DNA of 64,000 nt. It comes from Bacteroides ndongoniae. Its GTDB lineage: Bacteria; Bacteroidota; Bacteroidia; Bacteroidales; Bacteroidaceae. This document shows positions 27,901-35,785 of the stretch, one piece after another. Position 1 is the stretch's first letter; each line of letters begins with the position of its first letter. The translations under genes and the position numbers were made by a program. The notes under the pieces are model-generated. The model had not been told where the DNA came from, searched no databases, and was given only the letters and a program-made list of their open reading frames with translations. The stretch is from assembly GCF_900108345.1 (NCBI RefSeq), contig NZ_FNVV01000014.1, positions 1,721,664-1,785,663 of the forward strand, read 5' to 3'.

Positions 27901-28404
27901 CTTCAGAGGCTCGTCGGCCACCATATCGGTAGGGAGTACATACAGAAAATCATCATCGGCATACTGGAAGCTGACACGCATCCGCCGCTTCTGCTCGCGG
28001 GCAGGAGGAGCTATGATGTAGGTACTGTCGGCACGCGGCAAGGCATGATACAACAGGGGAGGAATTTCCGTGCCATACAGTCGTTTGACAAAAAAGGCCA
28101 GCGTCTTGGCATCGCGCAACAGTTGGTCGCGCTGTGGCATGGCCTGCCGGTTCAGAATGGCATTGGAGGTCAACCGGAAAGTGTGTAGCCGGTTCTGCTC
28201 AACAACAGAAAGGCCGACTTTTGACGCCACAAAGTTGATACGGGCGGAAAGGTCGGTCATCTGTAAACTGCTGTCGGGCATTTGTGTACGGCAAAGTTGC
28301 TCCAGCAACTCGCGCAACTGACGATACGCCATCGCCAATGCCTCGTCGGGTGCTTTTGTCACCTCCAGCAATAAATCATAATATTCCCTTACATCGTTTT
28401 CCAT
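24988..28404 (-). CDS. Dna2-like SF1 helicase with PD-(D/E)XK nuclease-like domain
   Basis: Protein of 1,138 residues. The C-terminal half is a superfamily 1 helicase of the Dna2/Upf1 type: Walker A GPPGTGKT near 718-726, Walker B DEATQ near 833, GDHKQLPAV, TVERFQGSERDVII and VALTRARRQMF. Upstream, GRLDYM (Asp near 354), FIEMKSGK (near 365) and LLYQAVLEY make a RecB/Cas4-like nuclease core (D, E-x-K, Q-x-x-x-Y). It would unwind and trim DNA in repair or end processing; a defence role is possible but nothing around it supports this. The 39-codon gene lies 25 bases upstream and is probably co-transcribed. The family is firm; the role is not. Confidence 0.88.
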   Translation of the reverse strand: MENDVREYYDLLLEVTKAPDEALAMAYRQLRELLEQLCRTQMPDSSLQMTDLSARINFVASKVGLSVVEQNRLHTFRLTSNAILNRQAMPQRDQLLRDAKTLAFFVKRLYGTEIPPLLYHALPRADSTYIIAPPAREQKRRMRVSFQYADDDFLYVLPTDMVADEPLKVRYNVPQINEEFAETCQLLWRNAQVNLLDVRIDEDGVLTPSFIILEPDYLIDISSLAECFRDYGHHPANYMLARLQVPDNTRPLLLGNIANLFLDEWIHADGTPDYLACMKKAFRSYAVELAACADLRDREKEKAFFADCQLHFENIRKTVTETFQASGYALDKTDAVLEPSYICEALGLQGRLDYMQRDMSAFIEMKSGKADEYSIRGKVEPKENNLVQMLLYQAVLEYSMGMDHRRVRAYLLYTRYPMLYPARSSWAMVRRVMDVRNRIVATEYGIQLRNSPHYTAERLQDICPDTLNERQLDNTLWKRFLYPQIEAVAGKLRALSPLEQSYFYTLYNFITKELYTSKSGDVVYQGHSGASSLWLSTLTEKCEAGEILYDLTIVENHASDEHKPFLRFQLRTPSSAETERGEALPNFRQGDVIVLYERNADTDNVTNKMVFKGNIECMTDHTITVRLRSTQQNAGVLPAGSRYAIEHDYMDTSFRSMYAGLAAFLSATQDRRDLLLGQRMPGFDSALDGAIAAAGDDFARVALKAKAARDYFLLVGPPGTGKTSRALRRMVETFHGEGKQILLLSYTNRAVDEICKMLVSIAPAVDFIRVGSELSCEVPYRPYLMENVLDSCANRRAVQERIARCRIFVGTVATLSSRTELFRLKTFDVALIDEATQILEPQLLGLLCMRSVSGGNAIGKFIMIGDHKQLPAVILQSSEQSEVCDEALRDIGLRNLKDSLFERLYRMLAGQEGEQAAVSGHFYDMLCRQGRMNVDVAAFPNRAFYGGKLVPIGLTHQFGELNLAEGLEDSEFADILVRRVAFLPSEPEPALQSSKVNHAEARIVARLAVAVYHQYDRTFGFCPLSTLGIITPYRSQIALIRKELAATGIPQLNDVLVDTVERFQGSERDVIIYSFCVNRVSQLKFLANMTEENGVLIDRKLNVALTRARRQMFMTGVPQLLGQNPVYADLLDEIQGFL

Positions 28405-28429
28405 GATGCAAAGGTAAGGAAAAAACGCT

Positions 28430-28549
28430 TTACTTTTTCTGGCTTCTCGGCTTCTTATTTGCTTCGTTCATTGCCTCTGCCATTTCGTAAGCCGGAACAT
28501 GATGTTTATCTTTCGGCTTTTTCGGTTTTTTGTTACCTGCAGCTCCCAT
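28430..28549 (-). CDS. Small basic protein of 39 residues
   Basis: Short reading frame, MGAAGNKKPKKPKDKHHVPA then YEMAEAMNEANKKPRSQKK, with 13 lysines and arginines, no hydrophobic segment and no Cys. It is intact, lies 25 bases in front of the helicase gene on the same strand, and its codon use is like that of the neighbours. I do not recognise the family; a nucleic-acid-binding or ribosome-linked role would fit its charge but is a guess. The 102-base gap to tatC (ending 28652) could hold its promoter. Confidence 0.5.
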   Translation of the reverse strand: MGAAGNKKPKKPKDKHHVPAYEMAEAMNEANKKPRSQKK

Positions 28550-28651
28550 ATATCAAGACCTCCATATTTAAAAGTGAAACATTAATATTATCACGCACCC
28601 CGTAGCAAAGAACATGCCAAAGCGTATCGATGACAGTTAAACTTTACTATG

Positions 28652-29440
28652 TCACTCTTTCTTCTCCCGTATCATCAGGATGCTTAACTCGTAGAGCAGG
28701 TACAACGGCACGGCTACCACCGTCAGCGTGAAAGGATCGCCCGTAGGCGTAATGATGGCTGCCGCTATGACAATCAGTACAATGGCATGACGACGGTATT
28801 TGCGCAGGAAATCCTTGTGAACCACTCCCAGCAGTGAAAGCAGCCAGGTGACTAAAGGCAATTCGAAAGCCAGACCCATGCACAGTACCAGCATCATGAA
28901 GTTGTCGATGTAGGAATTCAGCGAAATCTGGTTCTCGATGGCACTGCTCAACTGATAGGTGGACAGGAAACGCAACGTCAGCGGATAGACCATAAAGTAG
29001 CCCAGCAACACCCCCACAAAGAACATCACCGTCCCGATGCCCAACGCCTTCCGCACACCTTTCACCTCGTTGGGATAAAGGGCCGGACGGACAAAGCGCC
29101 ACACTTCGTAAAACAGGTAGGGAGCGGCAGTCACTACCGACATCCAGAATGCCGTAGACATGTGGATGAAGAAAGGTGCCGCCAGATTGATATTGATCAG
29201 TTTGACGTGGAACTCCTGCGTGAAGAAGTCATCGTGCAGGTCCAGCTCCTGCCCGATCCAGCGCAGAAGGTCGTAGAAGACAAAGTCGTTGTGGCAGGGA
29301 GCCAGGATGACCTTGTCGAACAGATAAGGCATCGCAATAAAATAACCTACGGCCAGCACGAACCACACACCGAGCACACGAAACAGCACCCGACGCAGTT
29401 CGTCCAGATGATCCCAGAAAGTCAACTCCTTATCCGCCAT
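28652..29440 (-). CDS. tatC: Twin-arginine translocase subunit TatC
   Basis: Inner membrane protein of 262 residues, near the usual length, with six predicted helices. Together with TatA it forms the Tat pathway that exports folded proteins with twin-Arg signals. The N-terminus MADKELTFWDHLDELRRVLFRVL is typical (LxEHLxELR-like cytoplasmic helix), and the core has AAPYLFYEVWRFVRPALYPNE. It is preceded by tatA with a 36-base gap, as in most Bacteroides. Confidence 0.95.
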   Translation of the reverse strand: MADKELTFWDHLDELRRVLFRVLGVWFVLAVGYFIAMPYLFDKVILAPCHNDFVFYDLLRWIGQELDLHDDFFTQEFHVKLININLAAPFFIHMSTAFWMSVVTAAPYLFYEVWRFVRPALYPNEVKGVRKALGIGTVMFFVGVLLGYFMVYPLTLRFLSTYQLSSAIENQISLNSYIDNFMMLVLCMGLAFELPLVTWLLSLLGVVHKDFLRKYRRHAIVLIVIAAAIITPTGDPFTLTVVAVPLYLLYELSILMIREKKE

Positions 29441-29476
29441 ACGCTATTCTACCGCTATCAGGGACAACTTTTCCCC

Positions 29477-29701
29477 TCATTTCTTCTCTGCCTTGTCCGC
29501 CGGTTCGTCTATTTCTTCTTTCGCCTTGTTGATTTCCTCCTTCGCTTCGTTGACTCCTTCCTTAAAGCTCTTCACGCCTTTGCCCAATCCGCGCATCAGT
29601 TCGGGAATTTTCTTTCCGCCAAACAACAGCAGAATCACCAGAAGAATGATTAACCACTCGGATCCGCTGGGCAAGAAACTCATTAACAATAAACTTGTCA
29701 T
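29477..29701 (-). CDS. tatA: Sec-independent translocase protein TatA (TatA/E type)
   Basis: Protein of 74 residues with one N-terminal helix ([20 protein letters not shown]), a short amphipathic helix and a charged, Lys/Glu-rich tail. The FG-KK-IPEL motif is characteristic of TatA. Starts at 29701 and 29680 ([10 protein letters not shown]) are both possible; the second is closer to typical TatA length. It is the pore-forming partner of TatC, with which it is co-transcribed. Confidence 0.93.
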   Translation of the reverse strand: MTSLLLMSFLPSGSEWLIILLVILLLFGGKKIPELMRGLGKGVKSFKEGVNEAKEEINKAKEEIDEPADKAEKK

Positions 29702-29742
29702 ATATTTATTTATTTAAGTTTCACATGTAATACTTTCTTGGA

Positions 29743-29895
29743 AGTTAAGAAGTTATAGAAGTTATCACTCCGCTTTGCTCTGTTAGAAGTTAAAGCCGAT
29801 AGTCTTGCAAAAAGGGAAATTCGCAGTAACAGGTCTATTGGCCTTTAACTTCTAAGCCCACCTTAGTGGGCGATAACTTCTTCTAACTCCTTTAA
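29743..29895. repeat. Nested long inverted repeat between alr and tatA
   Basis: Outer arms 29743-29770 and 29867-29895 (GTTA...AGAAGTTAT) and inner arms 29784-29801 and 29834-29852 (agaagttaaagccgatag) are imperfectly complementary. A small palindrome, gcccaccttagtgggc, lies at 29855-29870. Just after it, 29909-29922 (tttcgcaagtgc) has a matching sequence in the hairpin at 47199-47234. The 311-base gap 29702-30012 shows no ORF. In minus-strand RNA it would form a long hairpin behind murF-alr. Confidence 0.6.
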
Positions 29896-30012
29896 CTCCT
29901 GCAAGTTTCGCAAGTGCGAAAGTTGAGTTATTTATTTAATTCTGCTGCAAAAATAGCAAAAATTCCTTTGGCACCTTCCAAAACTTGCTTTTTAGCGAAA
30001 AGCTTCCTTACT

Positions 30013-32511
30013 TTAGTCTTGATAATATACGCGTTTTACACGGGTCGATACACTGGTCAGCACTTCGTAAGGAATGGTGTCGAGTGCATCGGACAGCACT
30101 GTGATAGGCAGATGGTCGCCGAAGATTTCCACCGTATCGCCTTCCTTGCAGTCGATGTCCGTCACGTCGATCATGCAGACGTCCATGCAGATGTTACCCA
30201 CATAGAGGGCACGTTGTCCGTTGACTAAACAATAGGCATGTCCGTTGCCCAAATGACGGTTCAGTCCGTCGGCATAGCCGATGGGGATGGCTGCAATGCG
30301 CGAAGCACGGGTCAGGTGTCCCTTGCGGCTATACCCTACCGTATCTTCGGCCGGTACATCGCGAATTTGCAGGATGGTCGTCCTCAGCGTGCTTACATTA
30401 TTAATAATGGAATTGTCGAACGGATCAATGCCATACAACCCTATGCCCAGGCGTACCATATCGAACTGCGCACCGGGAAAACGCTCAATACCCGCCGAGT
30501 TACAGATGTGACGAAGAATCTTGTGCGGGAAAGCTGCCTGAAGTTCGGCAGAAGCCTTCTCGAACGTTTCTATCTGATGACGGGTAAACGAATCGAACTG
30601 CGCACCGTCGCTACCCACCAGATGCGAGAACACCGAACGGACAATCAGCGCATTCTGCTCCTTCAGCCGTTCAATCAGCCGGGGCATGTCGGCAGGGGCA
30701 AATCCCAGACGGTGCATACCGGTATCCAGCTTAATGTGGATGGGGAAGTTGGCTATACCTTCCTTCTCAGCCTCTTTTATCAGGGCATCCAGCAGGTGAA
30801 AACTGTAGACTTCGGGCTCAAGCGCATAGTCGAACATGGTTTTGAAAGCGGTCATTTCCGGATTCATGATCATGATGTTCGAGGTAATACCCGCCTTGCG
30901 CAAGTCGGAACCTTCGTCGGCCACAGCTACAGCCAGGTAGTCGACGTGATGTTCCTGCAAGGTCTTGGCTATTTCGTACGACCCGGCACCATAGGCCGAG
31001 GCTTTCACCATGCAGACCATTTTCGTCTCAGGCTTCAGGAAACTACGATAATGATTCAAGTTGGCCACCATTGCTCCGAGGTTAACTTCCAGAATGGTTT
31101 CGTGCACCTTCTTCTCCAGCACTTCGGTCAGTGCGTCGAAGCCAAACTTCCGCGCTCCCTTTATCAGTATGATTTCATTTTCCAGACGGAGTTCGCGTTG
31201 GCCGACAGCCTTTATCAGCGATTGCGTATCGGGATAGAAAGCTTTTTCCACGTTAAAGCGGTCGGCCGACAAAGAAATGTCGTTTCCTACCCCGATGATG
31301 CGTTCAATGCCACGCCGGTTTACCAACTGGGCAACCTGCCTGTACAGCGTAGGCGTATTCTGTCCCGTCTCCAGTATGTCCGACAGGATAAGGGTTTTCT
31401 TCAGCGGTGTTCCTTTTTCCCCACCACTGACGGCGCAACGACGGTCCAAAAAGTCGAGGGCGATGTCCAGCGAGCTCAAGTCGCTGTTGTAACTGTCGTT
31501 AATCAGCAGGCAACCGTTTTTACCTTCTTTCACCTCCAGACGCATGGCCACCGGCTCCAGCCTTGCCATACGCTCGGTAATCTGTTCGGCCGGAAGCATC
31601 AGGTACAGACAGGCAGCCAGACAGTTCAGCGAGTTCTCGATCGACGCATCGTCGATGAAAGGCAGCGTAAAGCTGTTATCCATATCCAGGTAACGGTAGG
31701 AAATCACTGTACAGTTGTCTTTCTTCTCAATCTTGCTGACGTATAGCGGACGCTCCATGTCCTTGCAACTCCAGGCTATCTCACGGGCCGACAGCATCGA
31801 CTTGGCCACGCAGTTGCAGATAAACTCGTCATCACCATTGTATATCACTACATCGCAGTCCTTAAACAGGGTCAGCTTTTCCATGCACTTTTCCTGCAAA
31901 GAGAAGAAATTCTCCTGATGCGCCCCTCCGATATTGGTCAGAATGCCGATGGTAGGCTTAATCATGTTCTGCAAGGCACGCATTTCGCCCGGTTCGGAAA
32001 TACCGGCCTCGAAAATGGCCAGGTCGGCAGCCTCGTGCATCTGCCATACCGACAAAGGTACACCGATCTGCGAATTATAACTGCGCGGCGAACGCACAAT
32101 GGCACGCTCGGGACTGAGCAACTGGTGCAACCACTCCTTGACTACCGTCTTTCCGTTACTGCCCGTTATGCCTATCACCGGAATCTGGAAACGGTCGCGA
32201 TGCACTTCTGCCAGCTTCTGAAGCGCCTTCAGCGTATTCGGAACCACCAGAAAATTACATCCCGCCAGTTTTTCGCTTTCGAGTTGCTGAAACTTCTCTT
32301 CGCTGACCACAAAATTGCGCACGCCCCGTGCATACAGTTCGGGAATGTAACGCGTACCGTCGTTCCGTTTGGTAGTAAGTGCAAAGAACAAAGTTTCTTC
32401 GGGAAAACTCAGCGAACGGCTGTCTGTCAACAGCCAGTCAATGGTGGCAGGCACGTCTCCTACGCGTCTGGCACCTGTCACCTCTGCTATATTTTCAATC
32501 GTGTATGACAT
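30013..32511 (-). CDS. Fused MurF ligase and alanine racemase
   Basis: Bifunctional enzyme of 832 residues, the normal arrangement in Bacteroidales. Residues 1 to about 455 are MurF, which adds D-Ala-D-Ala to UDP-MurNAc-tripeptide: P-loop GSNGKT near 117, NDSYNSD further on. Residues about 460-832 are alanine racemase, a PLP enzyme making D-Ala: MVKASAYGAGSYE with the PLP Lys near 502, and GNICMDVCMIDVT with the second catalytic region; GIGLYGIDPF holds the PLP-binding Tyr area. Coupling D-Ala synthesis with its use is the obvious logic. Its start overlaps the last 25 bases of the GSCFA gene, so it is in that operon. Confidence 0.96.
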   Translation of the reverse strand: MSYTIENIAEVTGARRVGDVPATIDWLLTDSRSLSFPEETLFFALTTKRNDGTRYIPELYARGVRNFVVSEEKFQQLESEKLAGCNFLVVPNTLKALQKLAEVHRDRFQIPVIGITGSNGKTVVKEWLHQLLSPERAIVRSPRSYNSQIGVPLSVWQMHEAADLAIFEAGISEPGEMRALQNMIKPTIGILTNIGGAHQENFFSLQEKCMEKLTLFKDCDVVIYNGDDEFICNCVAKSMLSAREIAWSCKDMERPLYVSKIEKKDNCTVISYRYLDMDNSFTLPFIDDASIENSLNCLAACLYLMLPAEQITERMARLEPVAMRLEVKEGKNGCLLINDSYNSDLSSLDIALDFLDRRCAVSGGEKGTPLKKTLILSDILETGQNTPTLYRQVAQLVNRRGIERIIGVGNDISLSADRFNVEKAFYPDTQSLIKAVGQRELRLENEIILIKGARKFGFDALTEVLEKKVHETILEVNLGAMVANLNHYRSFLKPETKMVCMVKASAYGAGSYEIAKTLQEHHVDYLAVAVADEGSDLRKAGITSNIMIMNPEMTAFKTMFDYALEPEVYSFHLLDALIKEAEKEGIANFPIHIKLDTGMHRLGFAPADMPRLIERLKEQNALIVRSVFSHLVGSDGAQFDSFTRHQIETFEKASAELQAAFPHKILRHICNSAGIERFPGAQFDMVRLGIGLYGIDPFDNSIINNVSTLRTTILQIRDVPAEDTVGYSRKGHLTRASRIAAIPIGYADGLNRHLGNGHAYCLVNGQRALYVGNICMDVCMIDVTDIDCKEGDTVEIFGDHLPITVLSDALDTIPYEVLTSVSTRVKRVYYQD

Positions 32512-33479
32512 ATCTCTCTTTCATTTTTGAAGTCTAAGTACGGATATTTTCTGTTAAGTCGGTCTATTTTTAACACAATTTGTCCTAAAAAACGCTTATA
32601 CTCTTCAGACTCGGGACGGAAAGGCTTATGTTGCAGCATCTTGCCGATATTTTCACTTTCTTCTATAATCTGTAACGTTTCCTTTGCAAAGCAGGCTTCC
32701 GAAAAACGTTGCCACACGTAGCCCACCGCCAGGTCGGACGGATGGACCAGATCGTCGGCATAGAAACGGTAATCGCGCAACTCGTCGTTCAGCAATTCGT
32801 AAGCCGGAAAATAGAAGATGCGTCCGGCAAACCGCTGTTGCAAAGCGTCGATGGCCAGCAGCAAGGTTGCCTTGCTGAGCTGGTTGGCATGCAGGCCGTC
32901 GCGCACGTGGCGGATGGGACTGACCGTCAGAATCACCCGCAGCCCGGGACGCTGCTTCCACAAAGTTGTCAACAGGTCCACATAGTCGTCCACAATCTCC
33001 TCCACCGACAGCCGGCGACGGCGGAAACAGCTTTCCGGCAGCTTGTGACAGTTGCCTACAATGCCCCCCGTCTGCCCGTCCTCGTACACCCACGAAGTGC
33101 CGAACGTCAGCAGCAGTACGTCGAGCGAAGACAGCCACTGGCGGGCGACAGACAGCCGGGCATTGATATTGTGCAATACTTCGTCCGGATCGGCAGCCGA
33201 AAAGTCGCTATGGTGCATGGGGCTGTGCCAGCAACCGCCTGCCCGAAACAAATCGTCTCCGGTATATTGCTTGCCGGAACCAATCTCACGCAAAGCGGCC
33301 GAGATGGAAAGCGGATTGTAAAGTACGCCATACGGATTGACTTCGCAAGCGAACTTAGCCTGCAACAGCCTTGCACCAATGTTCGAAGCAAAGCACGAAC
33401 CCATCAGCATCAGGTGGTCCCGATGGGTCAGCCGGGGCCAGTCGGACGGTATCTCTACCGGAGTATACAAATTCATCAT
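32487..33479 (-). CDS. GSCFA family protein
   Basis: Protein of 330 residues named after its motif GSCFASNIG (about 27-35). GSCFA proteins are distantly like SGNH hydrolases; the conserved Ser/Cys and downstream FGTSWVYE, SPIRH and DLVHPSD fit this. The reaction is unknown. Coupling to murF-alr (25-base overlap) suggests a role around the cell wall or a surface sugar, which is only an inference. No signal peptide is seen, so it should be cytoplasmic. The promoter just upstream (33509-33540) should drive GSCFA, murF-alr and perhaps tatAC. Confidence 0.9.
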   Translation of the reverse strand: MMNLYTPVEIPSDWPRLTHRDHLMLMGSCFASNIGARLLQAKFACEVNPYGVLYNPLSISAALREIGSGKQYTGDDLFRAGGCWHSPMHHSDFSAADPDEVLHNINARLSVARQWLSSLDVLLLTFGTSWVYEDGQTGGIVGNCHKLPESCFRRRRLSVEEIVDDYVDLLTTLWKQRPGLRVILTVSPIRHVRDGLHANQLSKATLLLAIDALQQRFAGRIFYFPAYELLNDELRDYRFYADDLVHPSDLAVGYVWQRFSEACFAKETLQIIEESENIGKMLQHKPFRPESEEYKRFLGQIVLKIDRLNRKYPYLDFKNEREICHTRLKI

Positions 33480-33508
33480 GTTCTATCTGACAAAAAACAT
33501 AAACGATG

Positions 33509-33540
33509 CAAAGATAGTGAAAGGTGAGAGCAGAGGCAAA
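33509..33540 (-). promoter_or_regulatory. Promoter of the GSCFA-murF-alr operon
   Basis: On the minus strand, TTTG (33540-33537), a spacer of 20 bases and TATCTTTG (33516-33509) form a full Bacteroides promoter 30 bases before the GSCFA start. Confidence 0.8.
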
Positions 33541-33592
33541 TGGAAAACCAAAGTTTTCAATTTGACTATGCCGAACCGAATCCTATATTATG

Positions 33593-33624
33593 TAAAGATA
33601 GCGAAAGGTGAGAGCAGAGGCAAA
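33593..33624 (-). promoter_or_regulatory. Duplicate of the GSCFA promoter with altered -7 box
   Basis: The 32 bases at 33594-33625 repeat 33510-33541 with one mismatch in the spacer. The -33 TTTG and 20-base spacer are kept, but the -7 box reads TATCTTTA instead of TATCTTTG, so it should be weaker. It lies 16 bases behind the stop of the VapE-type gene. Confidence 0.65.
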
Positions 33625-33640
33625 TATTCCCCAGCCAGAT

Positions 33641-35263
33641 TTACTCCTGCCCCACCCAATACCCATTCCCATACTTCGTATGTACCCTGCGCCCCAACTG
33701 CGCCAGCAGGCGGGCGAACGACGTACACGAACAGTCCTTCAGAGCAGCAGGATTCTTCTTCTTCACAGTTGCATAGATATCCGCCGCCGACATTAATCTT
33801 GCACCCTGCTCGCCCGGCTCGGCGAAGCGGAAGCACGAGCTGACCAGTTCTTCGGCAGGCGTGACGCGGTAGAACGGGCGATTGGCCTGCTGGATTTCGT
33901 TTTCCTCTTCCTTGCTGAACCAGCAGCGTTCGCCGTTCTCCAACTCGTGCAGCAGCTGGGCATAAAGCTGTTCATAATCTATCGGCGTGGTGCAGTCGAT
34001 GGGGCGTTCCACCTCCACACAGATAAAGCGACGGCTGCCCGAAAGGTCGGTCAGCAGGTCGCGGCGGTTGCTGGTACCGATGAAGGAGGCGATGCGGGGC
34101 AGCGGCTCTGCCGTGCGACGATAGGCACGGCGCACGCGTAAGGCTTCCATCTGCATCAGGTTCTTCAATTGGGGCATCCGGCTGGCAGGCAGACGGTCGA
34201 ACTCGTCCAGGTTGATGAGTCCGTACGAAGCTAATTTGTTCTCCGCCGCCGTGGCGTTGGTCAGGTCAAAACTTTCGGTAAAGTAGTCACGCAGCTGGGG
34301 CGGGAGCAGCAGGCGGCAGAAGGTAGATTTTCCCAAACCCTGTGCGGTGCTGACTAGTAGCGGCGCCACACTGTTGGCACGGCGTCCCTCTCCGCCACGG
34401 CCCGTCCACTGGGCGGTGACGGCCAGCATCCAGCGGTGGAAGGCGCGTGTCCAAAGGTCGTTGTCGGACACCCGCTTGGCCAGTTCTGTCACCCGGTCGG
34501 TGCCGTCCCATGCAGGAAGGTGCTTGAAGTAGAGGTCGAACGGGTGATAGGCCTGCACGTGGTCGGACTCCACGTAACGTTTCACGTCACGGTCCCAGCA
34601 GTCTACGCCGCTGTCGATGGCGTCGAGGGCGATGCCGTTCAGCGTGCGGCTGTCCACGGGGGTATAAATAAGGTGGTGCGGATCGTTCGTTAGGTCGTTA
34701 TTCACACGAGCGCACTCCGTGCGTTCCGTCAGCAGGTTGTAGCGGAAGGCGTAGTGCAGCTTCAGGTAGCGCGTCAGGCGTTGCATCATCTGTTGCTGGC
34801 GCGAGGGCTTTTCGGGTTGGGCAGGAGATTCTTCAGCAGGTGCAGCGACCTCTTCTTTGGGTGTGTTTTTTAGCGCATCCTTCACCGTATCCTTTTCAAT
34901 GACAGGTTGTTGCTCCATTGTCCGGATGCGTGCTTCATCGGCTTCTTCGGGTTGCGCATCTACCCATTCAATGATTTCGTTCCCGCCGTTCAGGCTGAAC
35001 ATGCGTTTCTGTTCACCTTTGGCACGGTCGTCGGGTGTCCACGTCATGCGGACACTGAATTCGCCGCCGCCCATCACTACGAATATTTCACCTCCGGGCA
35101 GGCGGGTACAGACGTGTTGCAGGTCGGTAAACAGTTGTTCGTAAGTGGAAGCGGCAGAGGCGGCTGTCGTTGTGCCAGTCGTGTTAGTTGTCTCGTTTGT
35201 CGTGTTGTCCTTGCGTGCGTTCCACGGAAGGAACCAGCTTTTCAGGTTCGTAATCAGGTTCAT
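33641..35263 (-). CDS. VapE/VirE-type ATPase with DUF3874
   Basis: Protein of 540 residues. The core (about 250-430) is a VirE/VapE helicase-like P-loop ATPase: LLVSTAQGLGKSTFCRLL (near 311) and LINLDEFDRL. The C-terminal about 100 residues resemble DUF3874 (FRFAEPGEQGARLMSAADIY to GYWVGQE). Such proteins are usually linked to replication of mobile elements and often carry an N-terminal primase-like (BT4734-type) domain; here the N-terminal 170 residues are low-complexity and Thr/Glu-rich, so the primase part seems lost or separate. It sits alone between a duplicated promoter and a repeat-rich gap, which suggests insertion. Confidence 0.8.
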   Translation of the reverse strand: MNLITNLKSWFLPWNARKDNTTNETTNTTGTTTAASAASTYEQLFTDLQHVCTRLPGGEIFVVMGGGEFSVRMTWTPDDRAKGEQKRMFSLNGGNEIIEWVDAQPEEADEARIRTMEQQPVIEKDTVKDALKNTPKEEVAAPAEESPAQPEKPSRQQQMMQRLTRYLKLHYAFRYNLLTERTECARVNNDLTNDPHHLIYTPVDSRTLNGIALDAIDSGVDCWDRDVKRYVESDHVQAYHPFDLYFKHLPAWDGTDRVTELAKRVSDNDLWTRAFHRWMLAVTAQWTGRGGEGRRANSVAPLLVSTAQGLGKSTFCRLLLPPQLRDYFTESFDLTNATAAENKLASYGLINLDEFDRLPASRMPQLKNLMQMEALRVRRAYRRTAEPLPRIASFIGTSNRRDLLTDLSGSRRFICVEVERPIDCTTPIDYEQLYAQLLHELENGERCWFSKEEENEIQQANRPFYRVTPAEELVSSCFRFAEPGEQGARLMSAADIYATVKKKNPAALKDCSCTSFARLLAQLGRRVHTKYGNGYWVGQE

Positions 35264-35536
35264 AGCGATTTTTGGGTTTAAGTGTGAATAGGGACGAGGG
35301 ACGCGGCTACAGACTCCGAGGCACCTTGTTCCCTTGTTAACTCGTCAACTTGTCAACTCATTAACTGTTCCCCAAAGATACAAAATCGGAAGGCCTTTGT
35401 CAAGTGGATAAGGGTGAAATAATCAACAAAAATCAACTTCTTTTTCAATCACCACGGAAGGACACAGAGTTTTCAGCAGTTTGCAGGGTGAAGTTTCACC
35501 GTAATATTCTGTGGGTGAACTATTTGTGGTGAAAGA

Positions 35537-35746
35537 TGGATACGCGGAATACACGGAATGAGCGGATGAACGCGGATTTTAATTATTCATTTTTAATTTT
35601 TCATTGAACCAACGTGAAGCTTTATCTTTCACCACATCCGTCTGATTTTCAGCACTAATTTTCCTTGTTGAAAGCGTGAACCCAATTTCTCCTTTTCTCC
35701 TTTTCATCCGTGTTCGTCCGTCCTCTCCGCGTCGTCCGCGTATCCA
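35537..35746. repeat. Large imperfect inverted repeat in the gene-free gap
   Basis: Arms 35537-35577 and 35706-35746 are complementary at about 32 of 41 positions, including a perfect outer 12 bases (tggatacgcgga). GTGGTGAAAGAT at 35526-35537 also has a complement near 35633-35644. The gap 35264-36155 holds this repeat, AT-rich tracts (35580-35610, 35758-35785), array 3 and the duplicated gene end; I see no gene in it. Confidence 0.6.
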
Positions 35747-35785
35747 TCCCTCACCCGTTTTTCATTTTTCATTATTCACTTTTCA

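Noticed and set aside
25036-28188. 1,050-codon open frame on the plus strand
   Set aside because: Opposite to the Dna2-like helicase gene with clear motifs; no recognisable domain.
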